This document shows, in pieces, positions 1 through 9,308 of a stretch of DNA of 52,761 nucleotides (position 1 is the first letter of the stretch; every line of letters begins with the position of its first letter). The notes under the pieces are model-generated. The model ran no database searches, had not been told where the DNA came from, and saw only the letters and a program-made list of their open reading frames with translations. The translations under genes and the position numbers were made by a program. This DNA comes from Collinsella aerofaciens (lineage in GTDB: Bacteria; Actinomycetota; Coriobacteriia; Coriobacteriales; Coriobacteriaceae): contig NZ_CAAKNY010000076.1 in the NCBI RefSeq assembly GCF_901212495.1, positions 1-52,761 of the forward strand, written 5' to 3'.

Positions 1-224
1 AAACTTAGCCCGTGCCGGGGCCGCTGAGACCAGACCGGTGGGATAGACGGGTTCAGATGGGGCTTTGATGCATGGGTGGTCTGTTGTTGTGCAAATTGGT
101 ATCATACTGTGGTTAATGTGTCGACTCCGTGATGCATGTTTGTACGTTCCCGACGGTCGGTTTGCCAGAAGCGCCCCGCCGGTTGTTCCAGACCCGTTTC
201 GAAGAAAGGAAACAACACTCACCT
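1..224. other. Leader region upstream of RNase J
   Basis: No gene is supported here. An in-frame extension of the downstream RNase J frame runs back to an ATG at 129, but its extra 32 residues are not RNase J-like. The stretch presumably holds the promoter and 5' leader of the RNase J operon. There is an AT-richer patch around 90-117 but no convincing -35/-10 pair. Confidence 0.4.
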
Positions 225-1895
225 ATGGCAGCTAAAAAATCATCTCCCTTGAAGATCATCCCGCTCGGCGGCCTTGATGGCATCGGCAAGAACATGACGG
301 TCTTCGAGTGCGGCGACGACATGGTGCTCGTCGACGCTGGCCTCATGTTCCCCGACGACTCGCAGCCCGGTATCGATCTGGTGCTCCCGGATTACACCTA
401 CGTTCTGGAGAACGAGGAAAAGCTCCGCGGCATCATCGTCACTCACGGCCACGAGGACCACACCGGTTCGCTACCGTATCTGCTGCAGGACCTCAACAAC
501 AAGGTGCCCATCTTCTCGAGCAAGCTGACGCTCGGCTTCATCGAGGGCAAGCTCTCCGAGTTCCGCATCCGCGCGCCCAAGTTCCGCGAGGTCAAGGGCG
601 GCAGCCATGTCAATCTCGGTGGCATCTCGCTCGATTTCTTCTCGATGACGCACTCCATCCCGGGCGCTCTGGGCGTGTTCATCCGCACCAACCAGGGCAC
701 CGTTATGCACACTGGCGACTTTAAGCTCGACCAGACGCCCATCGACGGCGTCACGCCCGACTATGCCGCTATCAGCCGCTTTGCCAAGCAGGGCATCGAC
801 CTGTTGCTATCCGACTCCACCAACGCCACGGTCCCCGGCTTTACCAAGTCCGAGGCCGAGGTCGGCCCCAACCTGCTGCATGCCATCAAGAATGCTCCGG
901 GCCGCGTGTTTGTCGCCTCGTTCTCGAGCCACATCCATCGTCTGCAGCAGATCTGCGATGCCGCCCGCAAGTGCGGCCGCAAGGTCGTCGTGACCGGTCG
1001 TTCCATGCTCACTAACACCCGCGTGGCACGCGAGCTCGGTTATCTCAACATCGATGATGCCGATATCATCGATGCCTTCGATATTGACAACCTGCCCGAC
1101 GACAAGATCGTCGTCATGTGCACCGGTTCGCAGGGCGAGCCGCTGTCGGCTCTTTCGCGCATGGCCAACGGCGAGCACAAGACGCTCTCCATCCACGAGG
1201 GCGATACCGTCATCCTCTCGGCAACGCCGGTCCCCGGTAACGAGAAAGCCGTTCAGCAGGTCGTCAACAGCCTCGCCAAGCTCGGCTGCGACGTGTGGGA
1301 TAAGAACCGCGCCCTCGTTCACGTCTCGGGTCACGGTAGCCAGGAGGAGCTCAAGCTCCTGATGGCCATGGCCAAGCCTACGTACTTTATGCCGGTCCAC
1401 GGCGAGGCCGTGCATCTGCGCGCCCATGCTCAACTTGCACGCAAGATGGGCCTCAAGGAAGATCATATCTTTATCCTCGACAACGGAGATACGCTCGAGA
1501 TGCGCGGCGGTATCGTCAGGCGCGGTACGCCTGTTGAGTCCGGCGTCGTCTACGTCGACGGACTACGCATCGGCGATACCGACCCGATCGTTCTGCGCGA
1601 TCGTCAGAAGCTTGCCAACGACGGCATGGTCACGGCTGTCGCTATCGTTTCGATCAAGCACAAGAAGATCGAGGCCATCGAGTTCTCGGGCCGCGGCGTC
1701 TCCTTTGCCATCGATGACCAGTTCTCCGAGGACGCCTCGGCGTCCATCATGAAGACGATCGAGAAGGGCAAGTTCAGCTTTACGAGCAGCGGTTCCGACG
1801 CCATTCGCAAGGCCCTGCGCGACTCGCTCTCTAACTTTATCTGGAGCCGTACGCGCACTCGTCCAATGATCATTCCGGTCGTCATGGAGGTTTAG
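225..1895 (+). CDS. rnj: Ribonuclease J
   Basis: Metallo-beta-lactamase/beta-CASP ribonuclease with 5'-3' exo- and endonuclease activity in mRNA decay and rRNA maturation; cytoplasmic. The 556-residue product matches the usual length of about 555. The zinc motif HGHEDH sits at residues 74-79 (HxHxDH), and GDFKLD and the later VSGHGSQEE and PVHGE segments are the beta-CASP and C-terminal metal motifs. I chose ATG 225 because the protein then begins MAAKKSSPLKIIPLGGLDG, as in the family; an upstream in-frame ATG at 129 would add atypical residues. A purine-rich AGAAAGGA lies at 203-210. It is followed directly by the FtsK/SpoIIIE gene, whose Shine-Dalgarno lies inside the last codons of this gene. 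The same order (rnjB then spoIIIE) occurs in Bacillus. RNase Y is also encoded in this window, so both major Gram-positive decay nucleases are present. Confidence 0.95.
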   Translation: MAAKKSSPLKIIPLGGLDGIGKNMTVFECGDDMVLVDAGLMFPDDSQPGIDLVLPDYTYVLENEEKLRGIIVTHGHEDHTGSLPYLLQDLNNKVPIFSSKLTLGFIEGKLSEFRIRAPKFREVKGGSHVNLGGISLDFFSMTHSIPGALGVFIRTNQGTVMHTGDFKLDQTPIDGVTPDYAAISRFAKQGIDLLLSDSTNATVPGFTKSEAEVGPNLLHAIKNAPGRVFVASFSSHIHRLQQICDAARKCGRKVVVTGRSMLTNTRVARELGYLNIDDADIIDAFDIDNLPDDKIVVMCTGSQGEPLSALSRMANGEHKTLSIHEGDTVILSATPVPGNEKAVQQVVNSLAKLGCDVWDKNRALVHVSGHGSQEELKLLMAMAKPTYFMPVHGEAVHLRAHAQLARKMGLKEDHIFILDNGDTLEMRGGIVRRGTPVESGVVYVDGLRIGDTDPIVLRDRQKLANDGMVTAVAIVSIKHKKIEAIEFSGRGVSFAIDDQFSEDASASIMKTIEKGKFSFTSSGSDAIRKALRDSLSNFIWSRTRTRPMIIPVVMEV

Positions 1896-1896
1896 T

Positions 1897-4677
1897 TTGG
1901 CGCGCGGAACTGCACAAAACGCCAAAGGCAATAAGGCCAATAACCAACCGGCATCTGCTAAGGGTGCCGGTTCCCATCTTCGTGCCAATAAGGGCCACGA
2001 GACCGAGTTCGACGATTTTGAGCCCCTGGTCGAGCCTTCGGCCAACCGCGATATCGCCGGCGTTGTCATTGCCGTTTTGGCGATTGCGTCCTTCATTGCC
2101 GTGATTTCGCCGGCGACCGCACCCGTTACGGCTGCGGTTGCCGGTTTCTACCACCTGGGCTTTGGTCTGGGCGCCTACGTGCTTCCGATCGTCATTTTGC
2201 TGTTTGCCGCCACGCTGTTTTTAGGCGAGGACTCGCCGCTTAACGTACGCTCTGTTGCGGGCGGCGCCGTGGTCTTTATCGCCGTCGTCTCCATTCTTTC
2301 GCTGATGGTGCCGGGTACCAGCGACTCGTGCGACCTTATGTTCACGCCGCAAAACCTGTCCGCCTCGGGTGGCTACATCGGTGCGTTTATTGCGAGTGCG
2401 CTGCAGAATGCCCTTGGTAAGCCTATCGCGATGGTGGTCCTTTTGGGTCTGGCTGTCGTGGGCTTTGTCATTATCGGCTTTTCGGTGGGCGGCGTTTTGC
2501 GCTCTGCCCGCGACCGTGCTGCCGATTTTGCCGAGCGCCGTCGTGCCGACGTCAACGCGAGTCCGTGGGGTGACGACGAAGCTCTGTCGGTGCCCGGCGT
2601 TGCCCGTCCGCACCTGAGCATTCTTCGTCAGAAGGGCTCCGATGCTGCCGTGACCACGGTCATGGGCAACGATGCGGGCCCAGTTTTGGACGATGACGAC
2701 GAGGACGAGGATCCGTTTGTCGACGTGTCCGATGCCGTGGAGGCCGAGCGCGCTAAGACCACGCTGCTGCCTCGCCGTCATGCCAAGAAGGGCAAGACGG
2801 CTCCCAAACTCAATACGAGTGAGCCCGACCCGTCTTGGTCCGAGAGCGAGATTGAGCTTACCGAGGGCGATGGCGAGGACGACGAGTCCCCGCTCGAGAC
2901 TGCTAAAACCACCTTGCTGCCCCGACGTCATGCAAAGCGCGGTCAGGTGACCGGCCAGCTTTCGATGGAGGACGATCCGGACAAGGTCGACGAGTCCGAA
3001 CCGCCGTTTGCCGTGAATCCCGTCTCGGCCGCCCCTCAAATTCCTGATTTCCTCAAGCATCCCAAGGCTGCCGATATGGCTGTCGAGGGCGCTGTCGAGG
3101 CATCTATTTCTAGCGATGGGGGAGCGGGTAGTGCTTCCGCTGATGCCGAGGGCGAAGAAGAGGATGGCCTCAAGCTTCCGCCGCTTGAAATCCTGCATGC
3201 AAACCCTCAGTCCGCTTCTGCCGCGTCTTCGGACAAGGAGCTGGAACAGACCGCCGAGTCGTTGCAGTCCACGCTGCTTGAGTTTGGCCGTAGCGCTCGC
3301 GTCGTTGGCTGGATTGCCGGTCCCACGGTGACGACCTTTAAGCTGCAGCCCGGCGAGGGCGAGCGCGTGAGCAAGATTTCGAGCCTTGAGGACGACATCG
3401 CGCTGTCGCTTGCCGCTCAGTCCGTGCGTATCTTTGCGCCGATTCCCGGCACCTCGCTTGTGGGTATCGAGATTCCCAACCGCAAGCGTCAGAACGTCAA
3501 CTTGGGCGATGTGCTGCCCTATGTTAAGGGCGGTCCCCTTGAGCTCGCCATCGGCCGCGATGCAGAGGGCACGCCGGTCGTCGCCGACCTCGCTAAGATG
3601 CCCCACCTGCTGATCGCCGGTACCACGGGTTCCGGTAAGTCGGTCATGATCAACTCCATCATCACGACCCTGCTCATGCGCGCCCTTCCCGAGGACGTTC
3701 GCTTGATCATGGTCGACCCCAAGCGCGTTGAGCTTGCGGGCTATAACGGTCTGCCGCATCTTTACGTGCCCGTAGTGACCGAGCCTAAGCAGGCCGCGAG
3801 CGCTCTGCAGTGGGCGGTGTCCGAGATGGAGCGTCGCCTGAAGGTTTTCGAGCGGCTCAACGTGCGCAAGATCTCGACGTATAACGAAAAACAGGCCGCC
3901 GGCGAGTTTGAGCACTACGACAACCCGCCGCAAAAGATGCCTTATTTGGTCATCATCATCGACGAGCTCTCGGACCTGATGATGGTCGCCGGCAAGGACG
4001 TCGAGGCGTCGATTGTGCGTATCGCCCAGCTGGGCCGTGCCGCCGGTATCCACCTTATCGTGGCGACTCAGCGCCCCAGCTCCAACGTGGTGACGGGCCT
4101 CATCAAGGCCAACATCACCAACCGCATCGCCTTCAACGTCGCCACGGGCATCGACTCCCGCGTCATCATCGACCAGATGGGTGCCGAAAAGCTCACCGGT
4201 TTGGGCGACATGCTGTTCTCCAAGGTCGACTGGGGCAAGCCTCGCCGTATCCAGGGCTGCTTTGTCTCGGATGACGAAATCAACGAGATTGTCGAGTTCG
4301 TCAAGTCGCAGAGCGAGCCCGACTACCACGAGGAGATCCTGTCTGCCGTGGCGCCCGCTTCCATGTCCATGGCGGGTGGCGGCGGCATTGTCCGCACCGG
4401 AGTCGCCGAGCCGCAAGACGATGATCCGCTCATTTGGGAAGCCGCCCATATTGTGGTGGAATCGCAGCTTGGCTCCACATCTGGCCTGCAACGTCGTCTG
4501 AAGGTTGGCTATGCGCGTGCCGGGCGTATTATGGACATGCTGGAAGAAAAGGGTGTCGTCGGCCCGCCCGATGGTTCCAAGCCGCGCGAGGTCCTGTTGG
4601 ACGAGGAAGGGCTTGCCGCGCTGGAATCTGTCGACGCCGAGATGGCACGTGAAGATCGTGAGTTTGGAGGATTCTGA
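1897..4677 (+). CDS. ftsK: DNA translocase FtsK/SpoIIIE
   Basis: Septal hexameric motor that pumps chromosome termini through the closing division septum. The 926-residue protein has four or so hydrophobic segments within residues 50-200, a long acidic low-complexity linker to about 440, then the RecA-like motor with Walker A GTTGSGKS near 574-581 and Walker B IIIIDEL. A C-terminal winged-helix gamma domain (about 850-915) normally reads KOPS/SRS polarity sequences. Start is TTG 1897: a GGAGG at 1886-1890 stands 6 nt before it, and RNase J stops at 1895. The stop TGA at 4675-4677 overlaps the next ATG (TGATG), indicating translational coupling to the RodZ-like gene. Oddity: the linker carries two copies of AKTTLLPRRHAK near residues 286 and 336. 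Confidence 0.95.
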   Translation: MARGTAQNAKGNKANNQPASAKGAGSHLRANKGHETEFDDFEPLVEPSANRDIAGVVIAVLAIASFIAVISPATAPVTAAVAGFYHLGFGLGAYVLPIVILLFAATLFLGEDSPLNVRSVAGGAVVFIAVVSILSLMVPGTSDSCDLMFTPQNLSASGGYIGAFIASALQNALGKPIAMVVLLGLAVVGFVIIGFSVGGVLRSARDRAADFAERRRADVNASPWGDDEALSVPGVARPHLSILRQKGSDAAVTTVMGNDAGPVLDDDDEDEDPFVDVSDAVEAERAKTTLLPRRHAKKGKTAPKLNTSEPDPSWSESEIELTEGDGEDDESPLETAKTTLLPRRHAKRGQVTGQLSMEDDPDKVDESEPPFAVNPVSAAPQIPDFLKHPKAADMAVEGAVEASISSDGGAGSASADAEGEEEDGLKLPPLEILHANPQSASAASSDKELEQTAESLQSTLLEFGRSARVVGWIAGPTVTTFKLQPGEGERVSKISSLEDDIALSLAAQSVRIFAPIPGTSLVGIEIPNRKRQNVNLGDVLPYVKGGPLELAIGRDAEGTPVVADLAKMPHLLIAGTTGSGKSVMINSIITTLLMRALPEDVRLIMVDPKRVELAGYNGLPHLYVPVVTEPKQAASALQWAVSEMERRLKVFERLNVRKISTYNEKQAAGEFEHYDNPPQKMPYLVIIIDELSDLMMVAGKDVEASIVRIAQLGRAAGIHLIVATQRPSSNVVTGLIKANITNRIAFNVATGIDSRVIIDQMGAEKLTGLGDMLFSKVDWGKPRRIQGCFVSDDEINEIVEFVKSQSEPDYHEEILSAVAPASMSMAGGGGIVRTGVAEPQDDDPLIWEAAHIVVESQLGSTSGLQRRLKVGYARAGRIMDMLEEKGVVGPPDGSKPREVLLDEEGLAALESVDAEMAREDREFGGF

Positions 4678-6170
4678 TGGCTGCACGCTTTGGTGACATG
4701 TTGCTCGAGCAGCGTCGCCGAATGGGCCTTTCCATTCAGCAGGTCGCCAACACCATCAAAATCAGGCCTCAGATCATCGAGTTTTTCGAGACCGGTAACT
4801 TTGCCTCGATGCCGCCGCGCGGCTATGCGCAGGGTATGATTTCGAGCTATGCTCGCTTTTTGGGCCTCAATCCGCGCGAGGTCGTCAATGCCTACTTTGA
4901 CGACCTGATGGCATACGAACGCGAGACGTCGCAGCAGGGCGGTCGTTTTCAGGACGCCGCCGGCTACGTCAATTCGCGTTCCTCGGTCGACAACGGGCGC
5001 TTCCTGATGGTTCAGGGCGGTCGTTCGACCCGCTATGGACAGCGTCCTCAGCAGGCCGGTTATATTACCGAGACGGGTTCGGGCGAGGAGATTCGCTCAC
5101 AGCGTGACCGGTTCCGCAGTACGCCGATGCCCGAGGACCGTGCACTTCCCGCTGCCCGTGGCGTGGCGCGTGACCCTCGTGCCGGCTATGGCGACGGCGG
5201 CTATTCCGATCGCGGTTACCGTGGTGTTCCCACCGGACGCTCTCGCGGTGGCTATGCGGATGCCGATACCACGCAGGTGACGCCGCGTCTTCGATCTCAG
5301 TCGCAGACCTTTAGCCAGTGCTCCTCAGCACCTCGTTCGGGCCAGCGCAACTACCAGGGTCGCGGCGAGCTCTCCCCCCGCTCGGGCCAGCGCAATGTGC
5401 AGCACCAGGGTAGCTATCGCGGACGTTCCGACAATAACCGCGGTCGCATGCCCCAGGGCACTGATCGCGGTGTTTCCAATCGTGGACGCGGCGGTGGGCG
5501 TGCTCCCCAGAACAACGGTCTCGATCCTCGTATCGTTTACGCCGGCATCGGTGCCGTGGCGCTGCTGCTGATCGTACTCATCGTGGTGCTCCTGCGTGGC
5601 TGCGGCTCCTCGGCGCCCGAGTCGACGCCCGAAACGCCCGTTGCCACCAAGACAACGACTAAGAAGTCTCCCAAGAAGACCGAATCCGTCGATGAGGATG
5701 AAGATACCGACAAGACGGCGCCCGAGTCGGCCGATTCGGACACCGCCAAGACGACAGCCAAGAAGGAAGAGAGCAAGGTCACAAAGGTCAAGATTTCCGT
5801 TGCCAAGGGCAAGACTGCTTGGATTGAGGTCAAGGTTGATGGCAAGTCGGTCTATGGCGCCCAGGCGACCGGCCCCTTTGAGCAGGAATACACGCCAGAG
5901 TCCTCGATCGAGATCACCACGTCCAAGCCTTCCGATGTCACCGTTACCAAGAACGGTGAAAAGGTCCGTTACGATACCAAGACCTCGGGCGTGGCGCGTG
6001 TGACGATCACCGTTCCCAAGAAGGAGACGACTGATTCCGAGAATGGTGAAAGTTCTGATGGTGCCGACACCCCCGATGGTACCGATTCCACCGACGGCCC
6101 CGATACCCAGTCCACGGATGGCGCCGATACCGCACCTGGCGGTCAGGCGCCCGCCGATTCAACCGACTAG
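4677..6170 (+). CDS. RodZ-like HTH membrane protein (DUF4115 C-terminus)
   Basis: Predicted cytoskeleton/cell-shape factor of the RodZ/YmfM type. Residues 1-75 form an Xre-like HTH_25 domain (LSIQQVANTIKIRPQIIEFF, then PRGYAQGMISSYARFLGLNP). A single membrane helix lies around 285-305 (VYAGIGAVALLLIVLIVVLL). Residues 370-450 form a beta-rich extracytoplasmic domain resembling DUF4115 (KISVAKGKTAWIEVKVDGK). Two linkers are unusual: the cytoplasmic stretch (about 160-280) is rich in Arg-Gly and Ser-Gly-Gln-Arg motifs, and the outer tail ends in repeated Asp-Gly/Asp-Thr units. Start ATG 4677 overlaps the ftsK stop, with GGAGG at 4666-4670. The same ftsK-rodZ-pgsA-cinA-recA order is known in Firmicutes. 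Domain assignment is firm; the role in shape control is inferred. Confidence 0.85.
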   Translation: MAARFGDMLLEQRRRMGLSIQQVANTIKIRPQIIEFFETGNFASMPPRGYAQGMISSYARFLGLNPREVVNAYFDDLMAYERETSQQGGRFQDAAGYVNSRSSVDNGRFLMVQGGRSTRYGQRPQQAGYITETGSGEEIRSQRDRFRSTPMPEDRALPAARGVARDPRAGYGDGGYSDRGYRGVPTGRSRGGYADADTTQVTPRLRSQSQTFSQCSSAPRSGQRNYQGRGELSPRSGQRNVQHQGSYRGRSDNNRGRMPQGTDRGVSNRGRGGGRAPQNNGLDPRIVYAGIGAVALLLIVLIVVLLRGCGSSAPESTPETPVATKTTTKKSPKKTESVDEDEDTDKTAPESADSDTAKTTAKKEESKVTKVKISVAKGKTAWIEVKVDGKSVYGAQATGPFEQEYTPESSIEITTSKPSDVTVTKNGEKVRYDTKTSGVARVTITVPKKETTDSENGESSDGADTPDGTDSTDGPDTQSTDGADTAPGGQAPADSTD

Positions 6171-6214
6171 TCGTACGATAGCTACTAAGCCGCTCGTACG
6201 CGAAAGGAAACATC

Positions 6215-6712
6215 ATGGCTAAAGATTCCAGCTTCGACGTCGTGTCCGAGGTCAACATGCAAGAGGTCGATAATGCCTTCCAGCAGACCACGCGCGAGAT
6301 TTCCCAGCGCTATGACCTGAAGGATTCCGGCGCCACTATCGAGCTTTCGAAGGGCGACAAGCTCTTTACGATCAATGCCCCGGCCGACTTTGTCTCCAAG
6401 CAGATCATCGATGTCCTAACCTCCAAGCTCATCAAGCGCGGCATCGATCTTAAGGCCGTGTCTTGGGATGCGCCTCAGGCGGCATCGGGCGGCACCGTGC
6501 GCGTGCTCGGCCATATCGTCGAGGGCATCGACCAGGCGACCGCCAAGAAGATCAATAAGGACATCAAGGACCAAAAGCTCAAGGTCAAGGTGACGATTGA
6601 GGCCGACAAGCTGCGTGTTTCCTCTGCTTCGAAGGACGCGTTGCAGACCGTGATCCAGTTCCTGCGCGACCAGGACTACGGTCAGCCGCTGCAGTTCACC
6701 AACTACCGCTAG
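6215..6712 (+). CDS. yajQ: YajQ family nucleotide-binding protein
   Basis: 165-residue protein of the YajQ/DUF520 family, whose members adopt a double RNP-like fold and bind nucleotides (cyclic di-GMP in some proteobacteria). The opening SFDVVSEVNMQEVDNAFQQT and the IQFLRDQDYGQPLQFTNYR ending are typical and full length. The start ATG 6215 has AAAGGAAA shortly upstream (6203-6210). It stands 44 nt after the RodZ-like gene and 27 nt before rimO, so it is probably co-transcribed. The biological role in this lineage is unknown. Confidence 0.92.
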   Translation: MAKDSSFDVVSEVNMQEVDNAFQQTTREISQRYDLKDSGATIELSKGDKLFTINAPADFVSKQIIDVLTSKLIKRGIDLKAVSWDAPQAASGGTVRVLGHIVEGIDQATAKKINKDIKDQKLKVKVTIEADKLRVSSASKDALQTVIQFLRDQDYGQPLQFTNYR

Positions 6713-6739
6713 TATTATTCGAAAGGACCGCTCTCCAAC

Positions 6740-8089
6740 ATGGATACACCGTTGGGCTCCGTGCTCTACATCACCCTCGGGTGCGCTAAGAACGAGGTCG
6801 ACACCGACCGCATGCGCTCTCTCTTGACCGCCGCAGGCTACGAGGAGGCATTCGATCCGCAGGATGCCGATATCGCCATCGTCAATACGTGCTCGTTCCT
6901 TGCCTCTGCAACGTCCGAGAGCATCGAGACCACGCTCGAGCTTGCCAACGAGGTGCAGGACGGCGTTCGTTCCTGCCCGATTGTCATGTGCGGCTGTGTG
7001 CCGTCACGCTACGGGGATGACCTGCCCGATGAGCTGCCCGAGGTCGCGGCCTTTGTGAAGACCGACGAGGAAGACGGCCTCGTCGCGGTTATTGATGACG
7101 TGCTGGGCGTCGAGCGCGAGATTGCCGCCTATATTCCGCAGGTCAAGCGCACCGTCGAGGGCGCTGTCGCCTACGTCAAGATCTCCGATGGCTGCAACCG
7201 CTTCTGCAGCTTCTGCATGATCCCGTATATCCGCGGTCGTTATCACTCGCGCAATGCCGAGAGCATTATCTCCGAGGTACGCGACCTGGTCGCCGGTGGT
7301 GTGCGCGAGATCGTTCTGATCGGTCAGGACACGGGCATCTGGGGTTCCGACTTTGCCGACGAGGACCTTGCCGAGGGCGCGCCGCGCAATCTGGCACAGC
7401 TGCTGCAGGCCGTTGCTAAGGTGGTGCATCCTCATAACGTCTGGGTCCGTGTGCTCTACCTACAGCCCGAGGGCATGACCGACGAGCTTATCGAGACCAT
7501 TCGCGACACGCCCGAGGTGCTGCCCTATATCGATATTCCCGTGCAGCACTGCGACGCGCGCATCCTCAAGGCCATGCGCCGCTCCGGTTCGCGCCAGGAG
7601 CTCGAGGACCTGTTCCGCGACCTGCGCGAGCGCATCCCCGGTATCGTGATCCGCTCCACGGCCATGGTGGGGTTCCCGACCGAGACCGACGACGAGTTCC
7701 GCGATCTCATTGACTTTATGGACACCGTGGGCTTTGACTACACGAGTGTTTTTGCCTACTCGCAGGAGGAGGGTAGCCTGGCCGCCAAGATGGAAGGTCA
7801 GGTCGACGAAGAGGTTAAGCTCGACCGCGCCCAGGAGGCTATGGATCTGGCCGAGTCGCTCGGCTTTGCCGCGACTGCCGCGCACGTGGGCGAGCGCGCC
7901 CAGGTGATCGTCGACGGTATCGAGGAGACCGAGGACGGTACCGAGCTGATCGGACATGCCTGGTTCCAGGCGCCCGATTCCGATGGCGCGGTGCATCTGG
8001 ATGCCAGCGAGGCATCTGTGGGCGACATTCTGACGGTCGAGTTTACCGATAGCTTCTGCTACGAGCTTATCGGTCATGTTGTGGAGTAG
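6740..8089 (+). CDS. rimO: Ribosomal protein S12 methylthiotransferase RimO
   Basis: Radical-SAM methylthiotransferase that modifies an aspartate of ribosomal protein S12. The N-terminal UPF0004 domain shows ITLGCAKNEVDTDRM with Cys15, NTCSF with Cys51 and CGCVPSRYG with Cys86 for the auxiliary cluster. The radical-SAM CxxxCxxC is Cys152-Cys156-Cys159 (SDGCNRFCSFCMIP), and a TRAM domain ends the 449-residue protein. LGCAKNEVDTDRM is the RimO-type N-terminus and separates it from the MiaB paralogue at 14753. GAAAGGA at 6721-6727 precedes ATG 6740. It is closely followed by pgsA, whose AGGAGA overlaps this stop codon. Confidence 0.94.
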   Translation: MDTPLGSVLYITLGCAKNEVDTDRMRSLLTAAGYEEAFDPQDADIAIVNTCSFLASATSESIETTLELANEVQDGVRSCPIVMCGCVPSRYGDDLPDELPEVAAFVKTDEEDGLVAVIDDVLGVEREIAAYIPQVKRTVEGAVAYVKISDGCNRFCSFCMIPYIRGRYHSRNAESIISEVRDLVAGGVREIVLIGQDTGIWGSDFADEDLAEGAPRNLAQLLQAVAKVVHPHNVWVRVLYLQPEGMTDELIETIRDTPEVLPYIDIPVQHCDARILKAMRRSGSRQELEDLFRDLRERIPGIVIRSTAMVGFPTETDDEFRDLIDFMDTVGFDYTSVFAYSQEEGSLAAKMEGQVDEEVKLDRAQEAMDLAESLGFAATAAHVGERAQVIVDGIEETEDGTELIGHAWFQAPDSDGAVHLDASEASVGDILTVEFTDSFCYELIGHVVE

Positions 8090-8098
8090 GAGAGCGTC

Positions 8099-8737
8099 GT
8101 GGCTAACGAGAGCAATAAGGAACTGACGAGTGTTTGGACGCCCGCCAACATCGTGACGTGCGTGCGCATCGTCTTTATTCCGGTGTTCATGATTGCATCG
8201 GCGCTGTCTCACACGAGTGTTGCCGGTACGGATTGGAGCGCCTTCGACGGCCCGCTCGCCGCCGCCGCCTTTATTCTGTACGTCATCCTGTCGTGCACGG
8301 ATAAGGTCGACGGCTATCTGGCACGCTCGCGCAACGAGATCACCGATTTCGGTAAGTTCTTGGATCCCATCGCCGATAAGTTGCTCGTGTTCTCGGCCCT
8401 GCTGCTTTTCTTGGATTTTGGTGCCGTAACCGTGTGGTCGGTGTTCATCATCCTGTTCCGCGAGCTGCTGGTGAGCGCCCTGCGCATGGTCGCGAGTGCG
8501 GCCGGTGTGGTCGTTGCGGCCGATAAGCTCGGGAAGTACAAGACGGCGACTACGATGGTTTCCATCTGCGGCTATTTGTGCGTCTTTGCGATGGCCGGTT
8601 TGCACCTTGGCCCGGTGGCGGTGACACTCGGCATCTACTCGGTGTCGCGCTTCCTGTACGCCGTGGCCGTTATCCTGACCGTTATCTCGGGCGCCCAGTA
8701 CTTCTGGAATTGCCGCAAGATCGTCTTTTCGGTCTAG
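8099..8737 (+). CDS. pgsA: CDP-diacylglycerol-glycerol-3-phosphate 3-phosphatidyltransferase
   Basis: Membrane enzyme that makes phosphatidylglycerol phosphate, precursor of phosphatidylglycerol and cardiolipin. The CDP-alcohol phosphotransferase signature D-x2-DG-x2-AR-x8-G-x3-D-x3-D is seen around residues 67-92 (DKVDGYLAR, then GKFLDPIAD). Several hydrophobic helices follow; 212 residues is normal. The start is GTG 8099 with AGGAGA at 8088-8093 overlapping the rimO stop. A second, more divergent family member lies at 28990-29694, next to an FHA gene. This copy sits in the conserved pgsA-cinA-recA order and is the likelier housekeeping enzyme. Confidence 0.92.
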   Translation: MANESNKELTSVWTPANIVTCVRIVFIPVFMIASALSHTSVAGTDWSAFDGPLAAAAFILYVILSCTDKVDGYLARSRNEITDFGKFLDPIADKLLVFSALLLFLDFGAVTVWSVFIILFRELLVSALRMVASAAGVVVAADKLGKYKTATTMVSICGYLCVFAMAGLHLGPVAVTLGIYSVSRFLYAVAVILTVISGAQYFWNCRKIVFSV

Positions 8738-8749
8738 GTCCTGGTAGGT

Positions 8750-9280
8750 ATGAGGGAATCATTTGAGCAGATTGCCGCGCACAATGAAGAGCTCGCACGC
8801 GATATTGTCGAGCGTGCAAGCGCTCATGGTGTGACGGTTTCGACGGCTGAATCTCTGACAGCGGGCATGATCGCCTCGACGATCGCCGATATCCCGGGTG
8901 CCTCGGCGGTGCTGCGCGGCGGTGCGGTGACGTACTGCGACGAGATTAAGCATCGCGTGCTCGGCGTTGAGCAAGAGACGCTCGACCGCTATACCGCGGT
9001 GTCGTATCAGGCGGCGCGCGAGATGGCTACCGGTTCGCTGGAGCTGTACCAGAGCGATATTGCCGTGAGCGCGACGGGCTATGCCGGTCCCGGTGGAGGC
9101 ACCGAGGACGATTCGGCTGGAACCTTTTATATTGGCTGGGCATATCGCTCGGGCGATGGGGGAGTGCCGGTCGTGGACTCCATTCGTTGTCACTATGAGG
9201 GCGATCGTTCGTGTGTTCGTGCCCATGCGGTCGCGGAGGCACTGGGTCGCATTGTCTGCGTGCTCCATTCTATGGAATAG
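8750..9280 (+). CDS. CinA C-terminal domain protein (PncC-type amidohydrolase)
   Basis: Nicotinamide-nucleotide amidohydrolase-type domain, which deamidates NMN to nicotinate mononucleotide in characterised members. The 176-residue protein contains STAESLTAGMIAS, GGAVTYCDEIKHRVLGV and SATGYAGPGGG, the family hallmarks. It lacks the N-terminal MoaB-like domain of full-length CinA, so it is a stand-alone C-terminal-domain form. It starts 12 nt after pgsA with only a weak ribosome site (TGGTAGG). It precedes recA, as cinA does in many Gram-positives, but recA has its own promoter. Confidence 0.9.
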   Translation: MRESFEQIAAHNEELARDIVERASAHGVTVSTAESLTAGMIASTIADIPGASAVLRGGAVTYCDEIKHRVLGVEQETLDRYTAVSYQAAREMATGSLELYQSDIAVSATGYAGPGGGTEDDSAGTFYIGWAYRSGDGGVPVVDSIRCHYEGDRSCVRAHAVAEALGRIVCVLHSME

Positions 9281-9292
9281 ACGTGTTTTTAA

Positions 9293-9308
9293 GGGGCCTC
9301 CGGGCCCC
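9293..9308. terminator. Possible hairpin terminator after cinA
   Basis: GGGGCC at 9293-9298 pairs with GGCCCC at 9303-9308 around a TCCG tetraloop. It follows the cinA stop by 12 nt. The plus-strand tail TAAATT is only weakly T-rich, so this may be an inefficient terminator. Confidence 0.5.

Noticed and set aside
2221..4686. Very long open frame (821 codons) antisense to ftsK
   Set aside because: It mirrors the codon pattern of the real gene, has low-complexity composition and no ribosome site; a by-product of high-GC coding.
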